Source: Neptunomonas marina (GTDB lineage: Bacteria; Pseudomonadota; Gammaproteobacteria; Pseudomonadales; Balneatricaceae). Taken from it: a stretch of 64,000 bases of DNA. This document shows positions 27,908 to 36,141 of this stretch, piece after piece. The first letter of the stretch is position 1, and every line of letters begins with the position of its first letter. Both the position numbers and the translations under genes were made by a program. The notes under the pieces were generated by a model. That model was not told the origin of the DNA. It ran no database searches and saw only the letters and a program-made list of their open reading frames with translations. Location of the stretch: assembly GCF_004005935.1 (NCBI RefSeq), contig NZ_SACQ01000006.1, positions 186,001-250,000 of the forward strand, in the 5' to 3' direction.

Positions 27908-27927
27908 GCCGCCCCGAGCGGAGCGGC
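27908..27927 (-). terminator. Possible terminator after the Sel1-repeat gene
   Basis: On the minus strand GCCGCTCC-GCTC-GGGGCGGC forms an eight-pair stem (one G-U), ten bases past the stop. The following sequence (TACTTATT) is only partly T-rich. Confidence 0.45.
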
Positions 27928-27937
27928 GAGTGTGCGC

Positions 27938-28744
27938 TTACTTAAACGGTTTTACGTAAACGTCTTTGTACTCTTCTGCTAGCGACTTTGCTTCAGCCAT
28001 CTGGTTGGCTTCAAGCTTCATTAGCAAACGGCTCTCGATGGACGCAGCAGTGCCGTTACCTAATGCTGCTGCGTTGTGCATCCACGCATAGGCGATGATA
28101 TCGGAATCGTGACTGCTATCTTGGCCGTAGCCATTGGAGTAAAGCGTACCGAGGTAGAACATCGCATCGGTATGACCTTGGCGTGCAGCAACACGATACC
28201 AGTGCTCAGCTTCTTCAAAGCTTTGCTCAGTGCCTGTGCCAAAGTTATAGCTACGGCCTAAGTTATGCTGTGCAGAAACAAGGCCTTGATCTGCTGCGGC
28301 TTTGTAGAGATTAAACGCTGCAGCGCCATCACGCGGTGTGCCGTAGCCAAATTCGTACATCTCACCCGCGCGGTTCTGTGCTGATGCATCGCCCGCCTCA
28401 ACTTTAGGCATCAGAGCTTCAAGCTCAACTTTATAGGCTTTGTTTTTCAGCTTGCGCAGGCTGTTTACGCTGCCAATATGGCCTTGGCGTGCGCCCTGAT
28501 TGTAGAGTGATTTCGCTTTCTCGATATCTTGGTTAACACCCAAGCCACCCTCGTAAAGTTGACCCAGTAGATTGGTGGCATCTGGGTTGCCTTCTTTAGC
28601 AAGCGGTGTCACTTCTTTTAGAACAGCCGCATAGTCTTGGCTTTCGAATGCTGCTTGAGCTGCAACAACACTCGCAGCTGACACAGGCATGGCCTGTAAA
28701 CTTAATACCAGGCTAGCAGTAGCCAGAATCAATTTTTTGCTCAT
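27938..28744 (-). CDS. Secreted Sel1-repeat (TPR-like) protein
   Basis: A 268-residue protein with a signal peptide (to V-S-A-A) and four or five Sel1 repeats of about 36 residues, for example A-T-N-L-L-G-Q-L-Y-E-G-G-L-G-V and A-Q-H-N-L-G-R-S-Y-N-F-G-T-G-T. Sel1 repeats form a helical solenoid that binds partner proteins. Periplasmic scaffold is the likely role; the partner is unknown. Stands alone between the YeeE and gloA genes. Confidence 0.88.
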   Translation of the reverse strand: MSKKLILATASLVLSLQAMPVSAASVVAAQAAFESQDYAAVLKEVTPLAKEGNPDATNLLGQLYEGGLGVNQDIEKAKSLYNQGARQGHIGSVNSLRKLKNKAYKVELEALMPKVEAGDASAQNRAGEMYEFGYGTPRDGAAAFNLYKAAADQGLVSAQHNLGRSYNFGTGTEQSFEEAEHWYRVAARQGHTDAMFYLGTLYSNGYGQDSSHDSDIIAYAWMHNAAALGNGTAASIESRLLMKLEANQMAEAKSLAEEYKDVYVKPFK

Positions 28745-28924
28745 TTCAGGATATACCCCAACGGTTGGCGGGACAAAAGAGCGCCTATTATACAGGCGCT
28801 CAAAGAATATACGAAACCGGAGCCAATCAGATGAGTTATTTGATTAGCTTTGTCTAATGTTGCGAAGTTTAACCAAACTGCCGGCGAACTTCAGCCCCTA
28901 AATTGCAGCAAACTTGATGTCGGT

Positions 28925-28950
28925 TAAAAAATCGCCAGCCTGTAGGCTGT
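28925..28950 (-). terminator. Terminator after gloA
   Basis: On the minus strand CAGCC-TACA-GGCTG is followed by GCGATTTTTTAA. The stem is short (five pairs) but lies directly after the gloA stop. Confidence 0.6.
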
Positions 28951-29349
28951 TTAATCACCGCGCTTTGGGCTTAATAGCTCGATCATGTAGCCATCTGGAT
29001 CCTTTACGAATGCCAATATCGTCCCCGAGGTGCTGTTTTTCATCGGGCCTGCATCGCGTACAACATCGCCACCTTTAGCCTTTATAGCCTCACACGCTTG
29101 GTAAACATCATCTACTTCAATCGCGATATGGCCATACGCGTTGCCGAGTTCGTAGCTGTCTGTGTCCCAGTTATGCGTAAGCTCCAGCGCTGTATGGTTT
29201 GCTTCATCGCCGTAACCGAGAAACGCTAAGGTGAACTTTCCTTCTGGGTAATCTTTGCGGCGTAGTAACTTCATACCCAAAATTTCAGTGTAAAAGTTGA
29301 TCGATTTCTCCAGATCAACAACACGAAGCATAGTGTGTAGCAGGCGCAT
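28951..29349 (-). CDS. gloA: Lactoylglutathione lyase (glyoxalase I)
   Basis: A 132-residue glyoxalase I. It starts R-L-L-H-T-M-L-R-V, carries metal ligands His5, Glu in T-A-L-E-L-T-H-N, His in G-H-I-A-I-E-V, and Glu in the C-terminal M-I-E-L-L. It converts the methylglyoxal-glutathione hemithioacetal to S-lactoylglutathione. The length matches the nickel-type bacterial enzyme. GGAG precedes ATG 29349. Confidence 0.97.
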   Translation of the reverse strand: MRLLHTMLRVVDLEKSINFYTEILGMKLLRRKDYPEGKFTLAFLGYGDEANHTALELTHNWDTDSYELGNAYGHIAIEVDDVYQACEAIKAKGGDVVRDAGPMKNSTSGTILAFVKDPDGYMIELLSPKRGD

Positions 29350-29520
29350 AAATACTCCAATGGTTTGCTGTGCACGGTTTCAAGGTCGTTCAGCCGGCTG
29401 TGACTATAAGGTGATAGAAAAGTTCGGTGCTTACAGTAAGCTTGCTGAATAGCAGATAGAATGCTTAAGTATAACGTATATGGCTTTTTACTCGGGCTGC
29501 TTTATTCGAAGGAAGTGCTT

Positions 29521-29853
29521 ATGTTTCAAGATATGACAAAAAAAATGAATGACTCCCTAGAGCCCTTCAAAGACCTGATCAATATTCAGACGAAAATGCT
29601 AGAAGAACTCACCCGTCAACAGATGGAGTGTACGAAATCTTGCATCGAAGCGACCATCCAGCAAACAAAAGAGTTACAGAAGTGTGAATCGCCGAATGAT
29701 CTTATGACACTGCAGCAGGCGTACGCGAAAGAGCTGGAAGAAACGCTGAAAAGTGCCAGCTCGCGTAACATGCAGGCGCTAGAAGAGGCGCGCGCGGAGA
29801 TCGAGCAGATCACGAAGGATGTCTTTAATCCGTTTGCAGATAACAATCGTTAA
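29521..29853 (+). CDS. Phasin family protein
   Basis: A 110-residue, almost wholly helical protein: F-Q-D-M-T-K-K-M-N near the start, L-E-P-F-K-D-L-I-N-I-Q, and a long amphipathic coiled region ending D-V-F-N-P-F-A. This matches short phasins, which coat polyhydroxyalkanoate granules, although phasin-like proteins can also act as chaperones. ATG 29521 has a strong GAAGGAAG site; the frame extends upstream to 29461 without one. No PHA synthase is in the window. Confidence 0.8.
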   Translation: MFQDMTKKMNDSLEPFKDLINIQTKMLEELTRQQMECTKSCIEATIQQTKELQKCESPNDLMTLQQAYAKELEETLKSASSRNMQALEEARAEIEQITKDVFNPFADNNR

Positions 29854-29871
29854 ACGCAGATGAGCTTTTAC

Positions 29872-29897
29872 AAAAGCAGCGTTGGCTGCTTTTTTTA
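29872..29897 (+). terminator. Rho-independent terminator after the phasin gene
   Basis: AAAAGCAGC-GTTG-GCTGC followed by seven T. It lies 19 bases after the stop. Confidence 0.9.
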
Positions 29898-29937
29898 TCG
29901 CTAATTTTCTCCTATTCCCAGCAATTTGAACGGCATC

Positions 29938-30453
29938 ATGACGAAACTTATTGGTATTATTTATGGCTCGACGACTGGCAACACACAGGCTGTCGCTGAG
30001 CAGTTGGCAGCTGCTTTTGGCGAGCAAGCGTGCTTGCACGACATAATGGAGCAGGGCTTTGAGGGTATTTCGGCATATGATGTTTGCCTGTTCGGTATAC
30101 CCACATGGGATTTTGGCGAGCTGCAGGAAGATTGGGCGGATCTGTGGCCCGAGCTCAATGCACTGCATTTAAAAGGCAAACCCTGTGCGCTGTTCGGTTT
30201 GGGTGATCAAATTGGCTACGGAGAGTGGTTTTTGGATGCCATGGGCTTACTGTATGCTGAGCTTGTTAAAGGCGAAGCTCAGTTAGGAGGGCTTTGGCCG
30301 GTGGAAGGGTACCGGTTTGAAGCATCAAAAGCGCTAACAGCAGATGGTAGCCAGTTTGTTGGTCTCGCGCTTGACGAGGATAGCCAAAGTGCAGATACAC
30401 CTGAACGGATCGAGCAATGGGTAGCACAGTTGCGGGGTGAGTTCAGTTTGTAA
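29938..30453 (+). CDS. Flavodoxin
   Basis: A 171-residue long-chain flavodoxin. The FMN phosphate loop is Y-G-S-T-T-G-N-T (residues about 8-15), isoalloxazine loops P-T-W-D-F-G-E-L-Q-E-D-W and G-L-G-D-Q-I-G-Y-G-E-W. It carries single electrons between reductases and enzymes in the cytoplasm. ATG 29938 is preferred; an in-frame TTG at 29926 extends it by four residues. No strong ribosome site is visible for either. Confidence 0.95.
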   Translation: MTKLIGIIYGSTTGNTQAVAEQLAAAFGEQACLHDIMEQGFEGISAYDVCLFGIPTWDFGELQEDWADLWPELNALHLKGKPCALFGLGDQIGYGEWFLDAMGLLYAELVKGEAQLGGLWPVEGYRFEASKALTADGSQFVGLALDEDSQSADTPERIEQWVAQLRGEFSL

Positions 30454-30518
30454 TATGGTCATGTTATTATTAATTAGAATAATCTAATATTTAAACCCAA
30501 GACAAGGAAAGAACCATC

Positions 30519-30965
30519 ATGAAGAAGCATCTTATGACTGCGATTGCGGCGGCCGCGATCACAATGAGTGCGACTGCAGGTGCTGTAGACGCAGATAAAG
30601 CAATTGAGTACCGCCAAGGCGTTTTCAATGCGATGAAATGGCATTTTGGTCCTATGGTGGGCATGATCAAAGGCAAGATCGATTACGATGCTGCGGACTT
30701 TGAGCGCCGTGCTAAATTGATCGCTGCGCTAGCGCAAATGCCACAGGAAGGTTTCGCAGAAGGGACTGATGCAGGTGATACCGATGCAAAAGAGGAAATT
30801 TGGGAAAACAAAGAAAAGTTCGACCAAGGCATGAAAATGATGGTAGAAAAATCTGCTGCACTTGCTGAAGTTGCAAAAAGCGGTGATATGGCGAAAATTA
30901 AGCCAGCTTTCGGTGCGCTCGGTAAAACATGTAAAGGCTGCCACGATAACTTCCGTGAAGAGTAA
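30519..30965 (+). CDS. Cytochrome c' / c-556 family protein
   Basis: A 148-residue periplasmic protein: signal peptide ending A-T-A-G-A, a four-helix body beginning I-E-Y-R-Q-G-V-F, and a single C-terminal haem site C-K-G-C-H, the classic position for cytochrome c'. Such proteins bind NO or carry electrons. The AAGGAAAG ribosome site supports the start. It faces the leftward nhaD-cytochrome b pair across a shared terminator, and may be an electron partner of that cytochrome b. Confidence 0.93.
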   Translation: MKKHLMTAIAAAAITMSATAGAVDADKAIEYRQGVFNAMKWHFGPMVGMIKGKIDYDAADFERRAKLIAALAQMPQEGFAEGTDAGDTDAKEEIWENKEKFDQGMKMMVEKSAALAEVAKSGDMAKIKPAFGALGKTCKGCHDNFREE

Positions 30966-30976
30966 TCACACTGCTT

Positions 30977-31006
30977 AAAAAAAGCTCGGCATTGCCGAGC
31001 TTTTTT
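30977..31006. terminator. Bidirectional terminator between cytochrome c' and cytochrome b genes
   Basis: An A-run, AGCTCGGC-ATT-GCCGAGCT stem and T-run serve both convergent transcripts. Confidence 0.9.
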
Positions 31007-31019
31007 GTATCTACTGCTT

Positions 31020-31691
31020 TTAAAGCAAATTGACGACGGCCCATATAGTAGCAGCGGCTACGGCAGCAATGACGATGGCTCGTAGTAGAGGGAGTGTGCT
31101 TGCTGTTGTGCCTAACGGGGCTATCTTCTTACCGGTTACCATAGCAGGGACGATCGGGTCTTTTTTCACGACCGCATGATAAACCACGGCTAAGACGTGC
31201 AGTGCGACAGCTGCCAAGATAAAGTCGAAGGTCTGTTTATGGATGCTAGAGAGTGTGGAGACCATATCGCTACTGACCAGATGGACCAGTGGCCCGTCCG
31301 TAAAAATATCGTCACTGGTGAATAAGCCGGTCACTCCTTGGGTGGCCACTAACAGCAGTAATGCAATCACCATCCAGCCGCCTAATGGATTATGGCCCAC
31401 AAAGTGGGGCTCTTTCCCTTTGCTAAAGGCGAGCGCGTAGCGCAGTGTTGCTTTGGGTGAACGAATAAACTCTTTAAAGCGTGCATAATGGGAGCCCACC
31501 AGACCCCAAAGTATGCGATAGGTGACTAATCCGAGTACGGTATAGCCGATATACATATGCCAGGTCATATCGCCGCCCTCTTCACCGGAGTACCACAGAT
31601 AACCGATAGCAGCGACCAGTGCCCAGTGGAATAACCGGATAGAAAGGTCCCAGACCTGAATGCGGGTAGTGGGTTCGACTTGTTGCGTCAT
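31020..31691 (-). CDS. Cytochrome b561 / Ni-Fe hydrogenase-type cytochrome b
   Basis: A 223-residue inner-membrane protein with four main spans bearing paired haem ligands: R-L-F-H-W-A, T-W-H-M-Y-I-G-Y, I-H-K-Q-T-F and A-L-H-V-L-A-V-V-Y-H. It matches the family of small di-haem cytochromes b that exchange electrons between quinones and periplasmic cytochromes c. ATG 31691 lies two bases after the nhaD stop with GGAG inside the nhaD end, so translation is coupled; an upstream frame extension to 31763 overlaps nhaD and is rejected. Confidence 0.92.
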   Translation of the reverse strand: MTQQVEPTTRIQVWDLSIRLFHWALVAAIGYLWYSGEEGGDMTWHMYIGYTVLGLVTYRILWGLVGSHYARFKEFIRSPKATLRYALAFSKGKEPHFVGHNPLGGWMVIALLLLVATQGVTGLFTSDDIFTDGPLVHLVSSDMVSTLSSIHKQTFDFILAAVALHVLAVVYHAVVKKDPIVPAMVTGKKIAPLGTTASTLPLLRAIVIAAVAAATIWAVVNLL

Positions 31692-31693
31692 GT

Positions 31694-33160
31694 TTACACT
31701 CCATTGATCCCAAGGTGGGTCAGAATACCTGCAGCGTAGCCGAGCGCGATGGCCCAGCTCCACCTCAGGTGGCTATAAAACGTATAGGTGCCCTGTGCTT
31801 GTCCCATCAGGGCGATGCCAGCTGCGGAGCCGATCGATAACAATGACCCACCCACTCCGGCTGTCAGCGTGACGAGCAGCCAAGCGTTAGTGCTCATGGA
31901 AGGCTCCATCGTGAGCACCGCAAACATCACGGGGATATTATCAACCAAAGAGGAGAGGATCCCTACCAAGATATTGGCCCAAATCACACCGAGGTTGCCA
32001 TAGAGTTGCTCAGACAATAGCGTGAGATAACCCAGTGTTGAGAGGCCACCAACGCACATGACGACGCCATAGAAAAACATCAACGTATCCCATGAAGAGC
32101 GCTCTACCACACGGAAGATATCAAAACGGCGTATCACATCGGTATGGTCACCCCGATAACTACCCTCCGTTGGCAATTCGCTGCCAGGGTGCTTCGTGGC
32201 CGGATGGCTCTCATGACGGCATAGGTAAAAGATGTAGATCTTTAACACCCCAAGCCCTGTCATCATGCCCAACACAGGCGGCAGGTGAAGATAGCTATGT
32301 GAGCTTACCGCCAATGCGATAGTCGCCGCGAAAAGCCCAATCGTAACAAGCCCACCGGGTTTCAATACCGAGTGCTCGCTGTTATCACATGAACCGGGCG
32401 CTGCGGTTATGCCCCAAGACATGATGGCAGCGGGCACCAACCAATTGATCAGAGAAGGCAGGAACAGGGCAAAGAAATCACCGAACTGTACCATCCCTTT
32501 CTGCCACACCATCAAGGTAGTGATATCCCCAAAAGGACTAAACGCACCACCCGCATTGGCAGCGATGACAACATTGATACACCCCACCGTGACAAACTGG
32601 GTGTAGCCGTTGCCGACGGCCATTACCACCGCGCCCATCAGTAGGGCGGTAGACAAATTATCTGCGATGGGTGAAAGCGCGAAAGCCAATCCACCGGTGA
32701 TCCAATAGATTTGACGTAATGAAAACTGCTTTTGTATTAACCAGTTACGCAGTGCGGCGAATACCTGTCGCTCCTCCATCGTGTTGATAAATGTCATCGC
32801 GGCGAGCAAGAAAAAGAACAGCTCGGCGTACTCTAAAATATTATGACGTAACGCCTCTCCGGCGGTGTGGTGGTCACCCTGTGCTATGTAAGCAAGCCCG
32901 ACGAGTAACCAGATGAGGCCCGCTGCCACAATAATTGGCTTGGACTTGCGTAGTTGGGTGACCTCTTCGCCCAGTACCAATACATACCCGATGCAAAACA
33001 CACCAACCGCCAGATAGCCATATAGGCTGGTGGTTAAGTCAACAGGGCTTGCTGGCGAGCCGCTGGTAAAACCGAATGCCCAGCTTGCAGTACCGAGCAA
33101 AACAAGACAAAACAGGCCGTTTTTTAACCAGAATAAGGTTTGTTGGGAAGCCAAATACAT
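31694..33160 (-). CDS. nhaD: Na+/H+ antiporter NhaD
   Basis: A 488-residue ArsB/NhaD-type antiporter with about twelve spans. Recognisable segments are S-P-I-A-D-N-L-S-T-A-L, N-A-G-G-A-F-S-P-F-G-D-I-T-T-L and G-S-A-A-G-I-A-L-M-G. NhaD exports Na+ in exchange for H+ and is typical of marine and haloalkaliphilic gammaproteobacteria. First gene of a two-gene unit with the cytochrome b. Confidence 0.95.
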   Translation of the reverse strand: MYLASQQTLFWLKNGLFCLVLLGTASWAFGFTSGSPASPVDLTTSLYGYLAVGVFCIGYVLVLGEEVTQLRKSKPIIVAAGLIWLLVGLAYIAQGDHHTAGEALRHNILEYAELFFFLLAAMTFINTMEERQVFAALRNWLIQKQFSLRQIYWITGGLAFALSPIADNLSTALLMGAVVMAVGNGYTQFVTVGCINVVIAANAGGAFSPFGDITTLMVWQKGMVQFGDFFALFLPSLINWLVPAAIMSWGITAAPGSCDNSEHSVLKPGGLVTIGLFAATIALAVSSHSYLHLPPVLGMMTGLGVLKIYIFYLCRHESHPATKHPGSELPTEGSYRGDHTDVIRRFDIFRVVERSSWDTLMFFYGVVMCVGGLSTLGYLTLLSEQLYGNLGVIWANILVGILSSLVDNIPVMFAVLTMEPSMSTNAWLLVTLTAGVGGSLLSIGSAAGIALMGQAQGTYTFYSHLRWSWAIALGYAAGILTHLGINGV

Positions 33161-33411
33161 GCGCTAGTGATGCCTTTGGGATGAGTTAACGACAATGGAG
33201 GCGGCTGCTCAATGTGAAAAGATCAACAATACACTGAGCGCCCGAAGTTGTTAATTAGCATACGCTGATTTTTGCATCGCATCAAAACACTTAAGGGCGT
33301 TGATAGTGAGTGTTCAAACGCTTTTATCGCCTTCAAATAAGGGTGCCTTAAAGAGCGCTTTTCGGTTAAAATGTGTGCCCTTTTTAATTTGCGAACAGTT
33401 GAGCGTCAGCG

Positions 33412-34506
33412 ATGGAAGTCAATCCAATCATTAACGATCTTAAAGATATCGGTGAACGAACCGAAGCTTTGTACGGCTATCTGGATTACCCAGCTAAGAA
33501 AGAGCGCCTCGAAGAGGTTGAGCGTGAGCTGGAAGACCCGAATGTTTGGAATGATCCTGATTACGCGCAAAAGCTCGGCAAAGAGCGCTCTGCACTAGAG
33601 ACCGTGGTTAAAACACTGGAAGAGCTTAAGGCCGGCGCTGTGGATGTTCGTGATCTGTTAGATATGGCAGTAGAAGAGGACGACGAAGAGACGGTAGAGG
33701 ATGTTATATCTGAAGTCAGTGCTCTGATGACTAAGCTACAAGGCTTGGAGTTCCGCCGTATGTTTGCCGGAGAGGCGGACGAGAACAACGCGTTCTTGGA
33801 TATTCAGTCTGGTTCGGGCGGTACTGAAGCCCAAGATTGGGCCAATATGGTACTGCGTATGTACCTGCGTTGGGGCGAAGAGAAAGGCTTCAAAACAGAA
33901 CTCATTGAAGTGTCTGATGGTGATGTTGCAGGTATTAAGTCCGCGACGATCCGTTTTGAGGGTGAGTACGCCTTTGGTTGGCTGCGCACAGAAACCGGCG
34001 TACACCGTTTAGTGCGTAAATCGCCATTCGACTCTGGTGGCCGCCGCCACACCTCGTTCTGCTCGGTATTTGTATCGCCAGAGATTGATGACAACGTCGA
34101 GATCGACATCAACCCTGCGGATCTGCGTATTGATGTTTACCGTGCCTCAGGTGCCGGTGGTCAGCACGTTAACCGGACTGAATCTGCGGTACGTATCACC
34201 CACGAACCATCAGGTATCGTGGTGCAGTCACAAAGCCAGCGCTCGCAGCACCAAAACAAAGATACCTGTATGAAGCAGCTACGGGCAAAACTTTACGAGA
34301 TCGAGATGCTTAAGCGCAGTGAAGCGGCGCAAGAGCTTGAAGATTCAAAAGCTGATATCGGCTGGGGCAGCCAAATTCGCTCTTACGTGCTGGATGATCA
34401 GCGCATTAAAGATCTGCGTACCAATGTGCAGACCTCCAACTGTGACAAAGTCCTTGATGGCGATCTTGATCTCTTCATCGAGGCTAGCCTAAAAGCCGGC
34501 CTGTAG
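33412..34506 (+). CDS. prfB: Peptide chain release factor 2 (no programmed frameshift)
   Basis: A 364-residue RF2. It has the stop-codon tripeptide S-P-F ([11 protein letters not shown]) and the catalytic G-G-Q ([10 protein letters not shown]). RF2 ends translation at UGA and UAA. The usual in-frame UGA with the CTTTGAC slip site after about codon 25 is absent: the region reads GGC-TAT-CTG-GAT-TAC and the frame is continuous from ATG 33412. It precedes lysS, the common arrangement. Confidence 0.97.
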   Translation: MEVNPIINDLKDIGERTEALYGYLDYPAKKERLEEVERELEDPNVWNDPDYAQKLGKERSALETVVKTLEELKAGAVDVRDLLDMAVEEDDEETVEDVISEVSALMTKLQGLEFRRMFAGEADENNAFLDIQSGSGGTEAQDWANMVLRMYLRWGEEKGFKTELIEVSDGDVAGIKSATIRFEGEYAFGWLRTETGVHRLVRKSPFDSGGRRHTSFCSVFVSPEIDDNVEIDINPADLRIDVYRASGAGGQHVNRTESAVRITHEPSGIVVQSQSQRSQHQNKDTCMKQLRAKLYEIEMLKRSEAAQELEDSKADIGWGSQIRSYVLDDQRIKDLRTNVQTSNCDKVLDGDLDLFIEASLKAGL

Positions 34507-34523
34507 TTACGTAACTAATCACT

Positions 34524-34549
34524 ATGCTGGGCGCTTGCGAGTGCTCAGC
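34524..34549 (+). other. Hairpin between prfB and lysS
   Basis: TGCTGGGC and GCTCAGCA pair around a ten-base loop. It lacks a T-run and so is not a terminator; it may stabilise or tune the bicistronic message. Confidence 0.4.
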
Positions 34550-34583
34550 AAGAAATAAACCCAAGCAAAAGGTTTTTAATAAC

Positions 34584-36059
34584 ATGTCTGATAACACTCA
34601 GCAGCAAGATGAGAATCGCCTGATCGCTGAACGCCGCGAAAAGCTCAATGCGTTGCGCGAGCAGGGAAATGCGTTCCCCAACAACTTCCGTCGCGATAGC
34701 TATGCACAAGACCTGCAGGCTAATTATGGCGATAAATCGAAGGAAGAGCTCGCTGAGGCAGGCATTAAGGTAAGCATTGCTGGCCGCGTTATGCTGAACC
34801 GTGGTGCGTTTGGTGTTATCCAAGATATGACCGGACGTATCCAGTTTTACGTTAACAAAGAAGCGCGTACGTTTGCTAAGAGCTTGGATCTGGGCGATAT
34901 CATCGGTATCACTGGGGAGCTACACAAATCTGGCAAAGGTGACCTCTACGTTGATCTTGGCGAGTATCAGCTTCTCACGAAGAACCTACGTCCCCTGCCT
35001 GACAAGCATAAAGGTCTGCAAGACACCGAGATGCGCTATCGTCAGCGTTACGTTGACCTGATCACCAATGACGAATCGCGTCGCGTGTTTGAGATCCGCT
35101 CAAAAGTGGTGTCTGGGATTCGTAAGTTCCTAGAGGAGCGCCGCTTTATTGAAGCAGAAACCCCCATGCTGCAGGTGATCCCAGGTGGTGCATCGGCGCG
35201 CCCGTTTATTACGCATCACAATGCACTAGATCGTGATATGTACCTGCGTATCGCGCCAGAGCTGTACTTGAAGCGTTTGGTTGTGGGTGGTGTTGAGCGT
35301 GTCTTTGAGATCAACCGTAACTTCCGTAACGAAGGTTTGTCGACGCGCCACAACCCTGAATTTACGATGCTTGAGTTCTACCAGGCCTACGCTGACTTCA
35401 ATGATCTGATGGATCTAACGGAAGAGATGCTACGCAAGTTGGCCAATGACGTGCTAGGTACCACGACCCTGACATATCAGGGTGAAGAGTATGACCTAGG
35501 GGCACCGTTCACGCGCATCAGCGTGTTTGACTCTATCTTGCATTACAACCCAGAGCTGAGCGCTGCTGATATCGATAACATCGAATCAGCACGAGCGGTT
35601 GCTGATAAACTGGGTATCCCGCTAAAAGATAGCTACGGCTTGGGTAAAGTACAGATCGAGATCTTCGAGAAAACTGTGGAAGACCGACTGGATCAGCCGA
35701 CGTTTATCACTGAATACCCAGCCGAAGTGTCGCCATTGGCGCGCCGCAACGATAACAACCCATTTATCACAGACCGCTTTGAGTTCTTTATCGGTGGTCG
35801 TGAAGTGGCAAACGGCTTCTCGGAGCTCAATGACTCGGAAGATCAGGCAGAGCGCTTCCGTGCTCAAGTTGCTGAGAAAGATGCTGGCGATGACGAAGCC
35901 ATGCACTACGACGATGATTACATCAATGCGTTGGAATATGGCTTGCCGCCAACAGCGGGCGAGGGTATCGGTATTGACCGTCTAGTGATGTTCTTCGCCG
36001 ATTGTGATTCGATCCGCGATGTTATCTTGTTCCCAGCGATGCGTCCGCGCCAGTCATAG
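34584..36059 (+). CDS. lysS: Lysyl-tRNA synthetase (class II)
   Basis: A 491-residue class II LysRS: OB-fold anticodon domain (residues about 50-170, G-R-V-M-L-N-R), motif 2 [11 protein letters not shown], and motif 3 [11 protein letters not shown]. It charges tRNA-Lys. ATG 34584 is chosen because the protein start (S-D-N-T-Q-Q) and AAGG fit; the longer frame from 34524 runs through the hairpin. Second gene after prfB. Confidence 0.98.
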   Translation: MSDNTQQQDENRLIAERREKLNALREQGNAFPNNFRRDSYAQDLQANYGDKSKEELAEAGIKVSIAGRVMLNRGAFGVIQDMTGRIQFYVNKEARTFAKSLDLGDIIGITGELHKSGKGDLYVDLGEYQLLTKNLRPLPDKHKGLQDTEMRYRQRYVDLITNDESRRVFEIRSKVVSGIRKFLEERRFIEAETPMLQVIPGGASARPFITHHNALDRDMYLRIAPELYLKRLVVGGVERVFEINRNFRNEGLSTRHNPEFTMLEFYQAYADFNDLMDLTEEMLRKLANDVLGTTTLTYQGEEYDLGAPFTRISVFDSILHYNPELSAADIDNIESARAVADKLGIPLKDSYGLGKVQIEIFEKTVEDRLDQPTFITEYPAEVSPLARRNDNNPFITDRFEFFIGGREVANGFSELNDSEDQAERFRAQVAEKDAGDDEAMHYDDDYINALEYGLPPTAGEGIGIDRLVMFFADCDSIRDVILFPAMRPRQS

Positions 36060-36074
36060 GATTCGCTTTCGTAC

Positions 36075-36102
36075 AAAAAACCCGCTAATGCGGGTTTTTT
36101 TT
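36075..36102 (+). terminator. Rho-independent terminator after lysS
   Basis: AAAAAACCCGC-TAAT-GCGGG followed by eight T, 15 bases past the stop. Confidence 0.95.
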
Positions 36103-36141
36103 GGCTGTTTGTTAAAGCCAGCTACCAGTTACGACAGTTGC

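Noticed and set aside
33371-33598. Overlapping frame at the prfB start, considered as the first part of a frameshifted RF2
   Set aside because: Its product does not resemble RF2, while the frame from 33412 encodes the complete conserved N-terminus without interruption.
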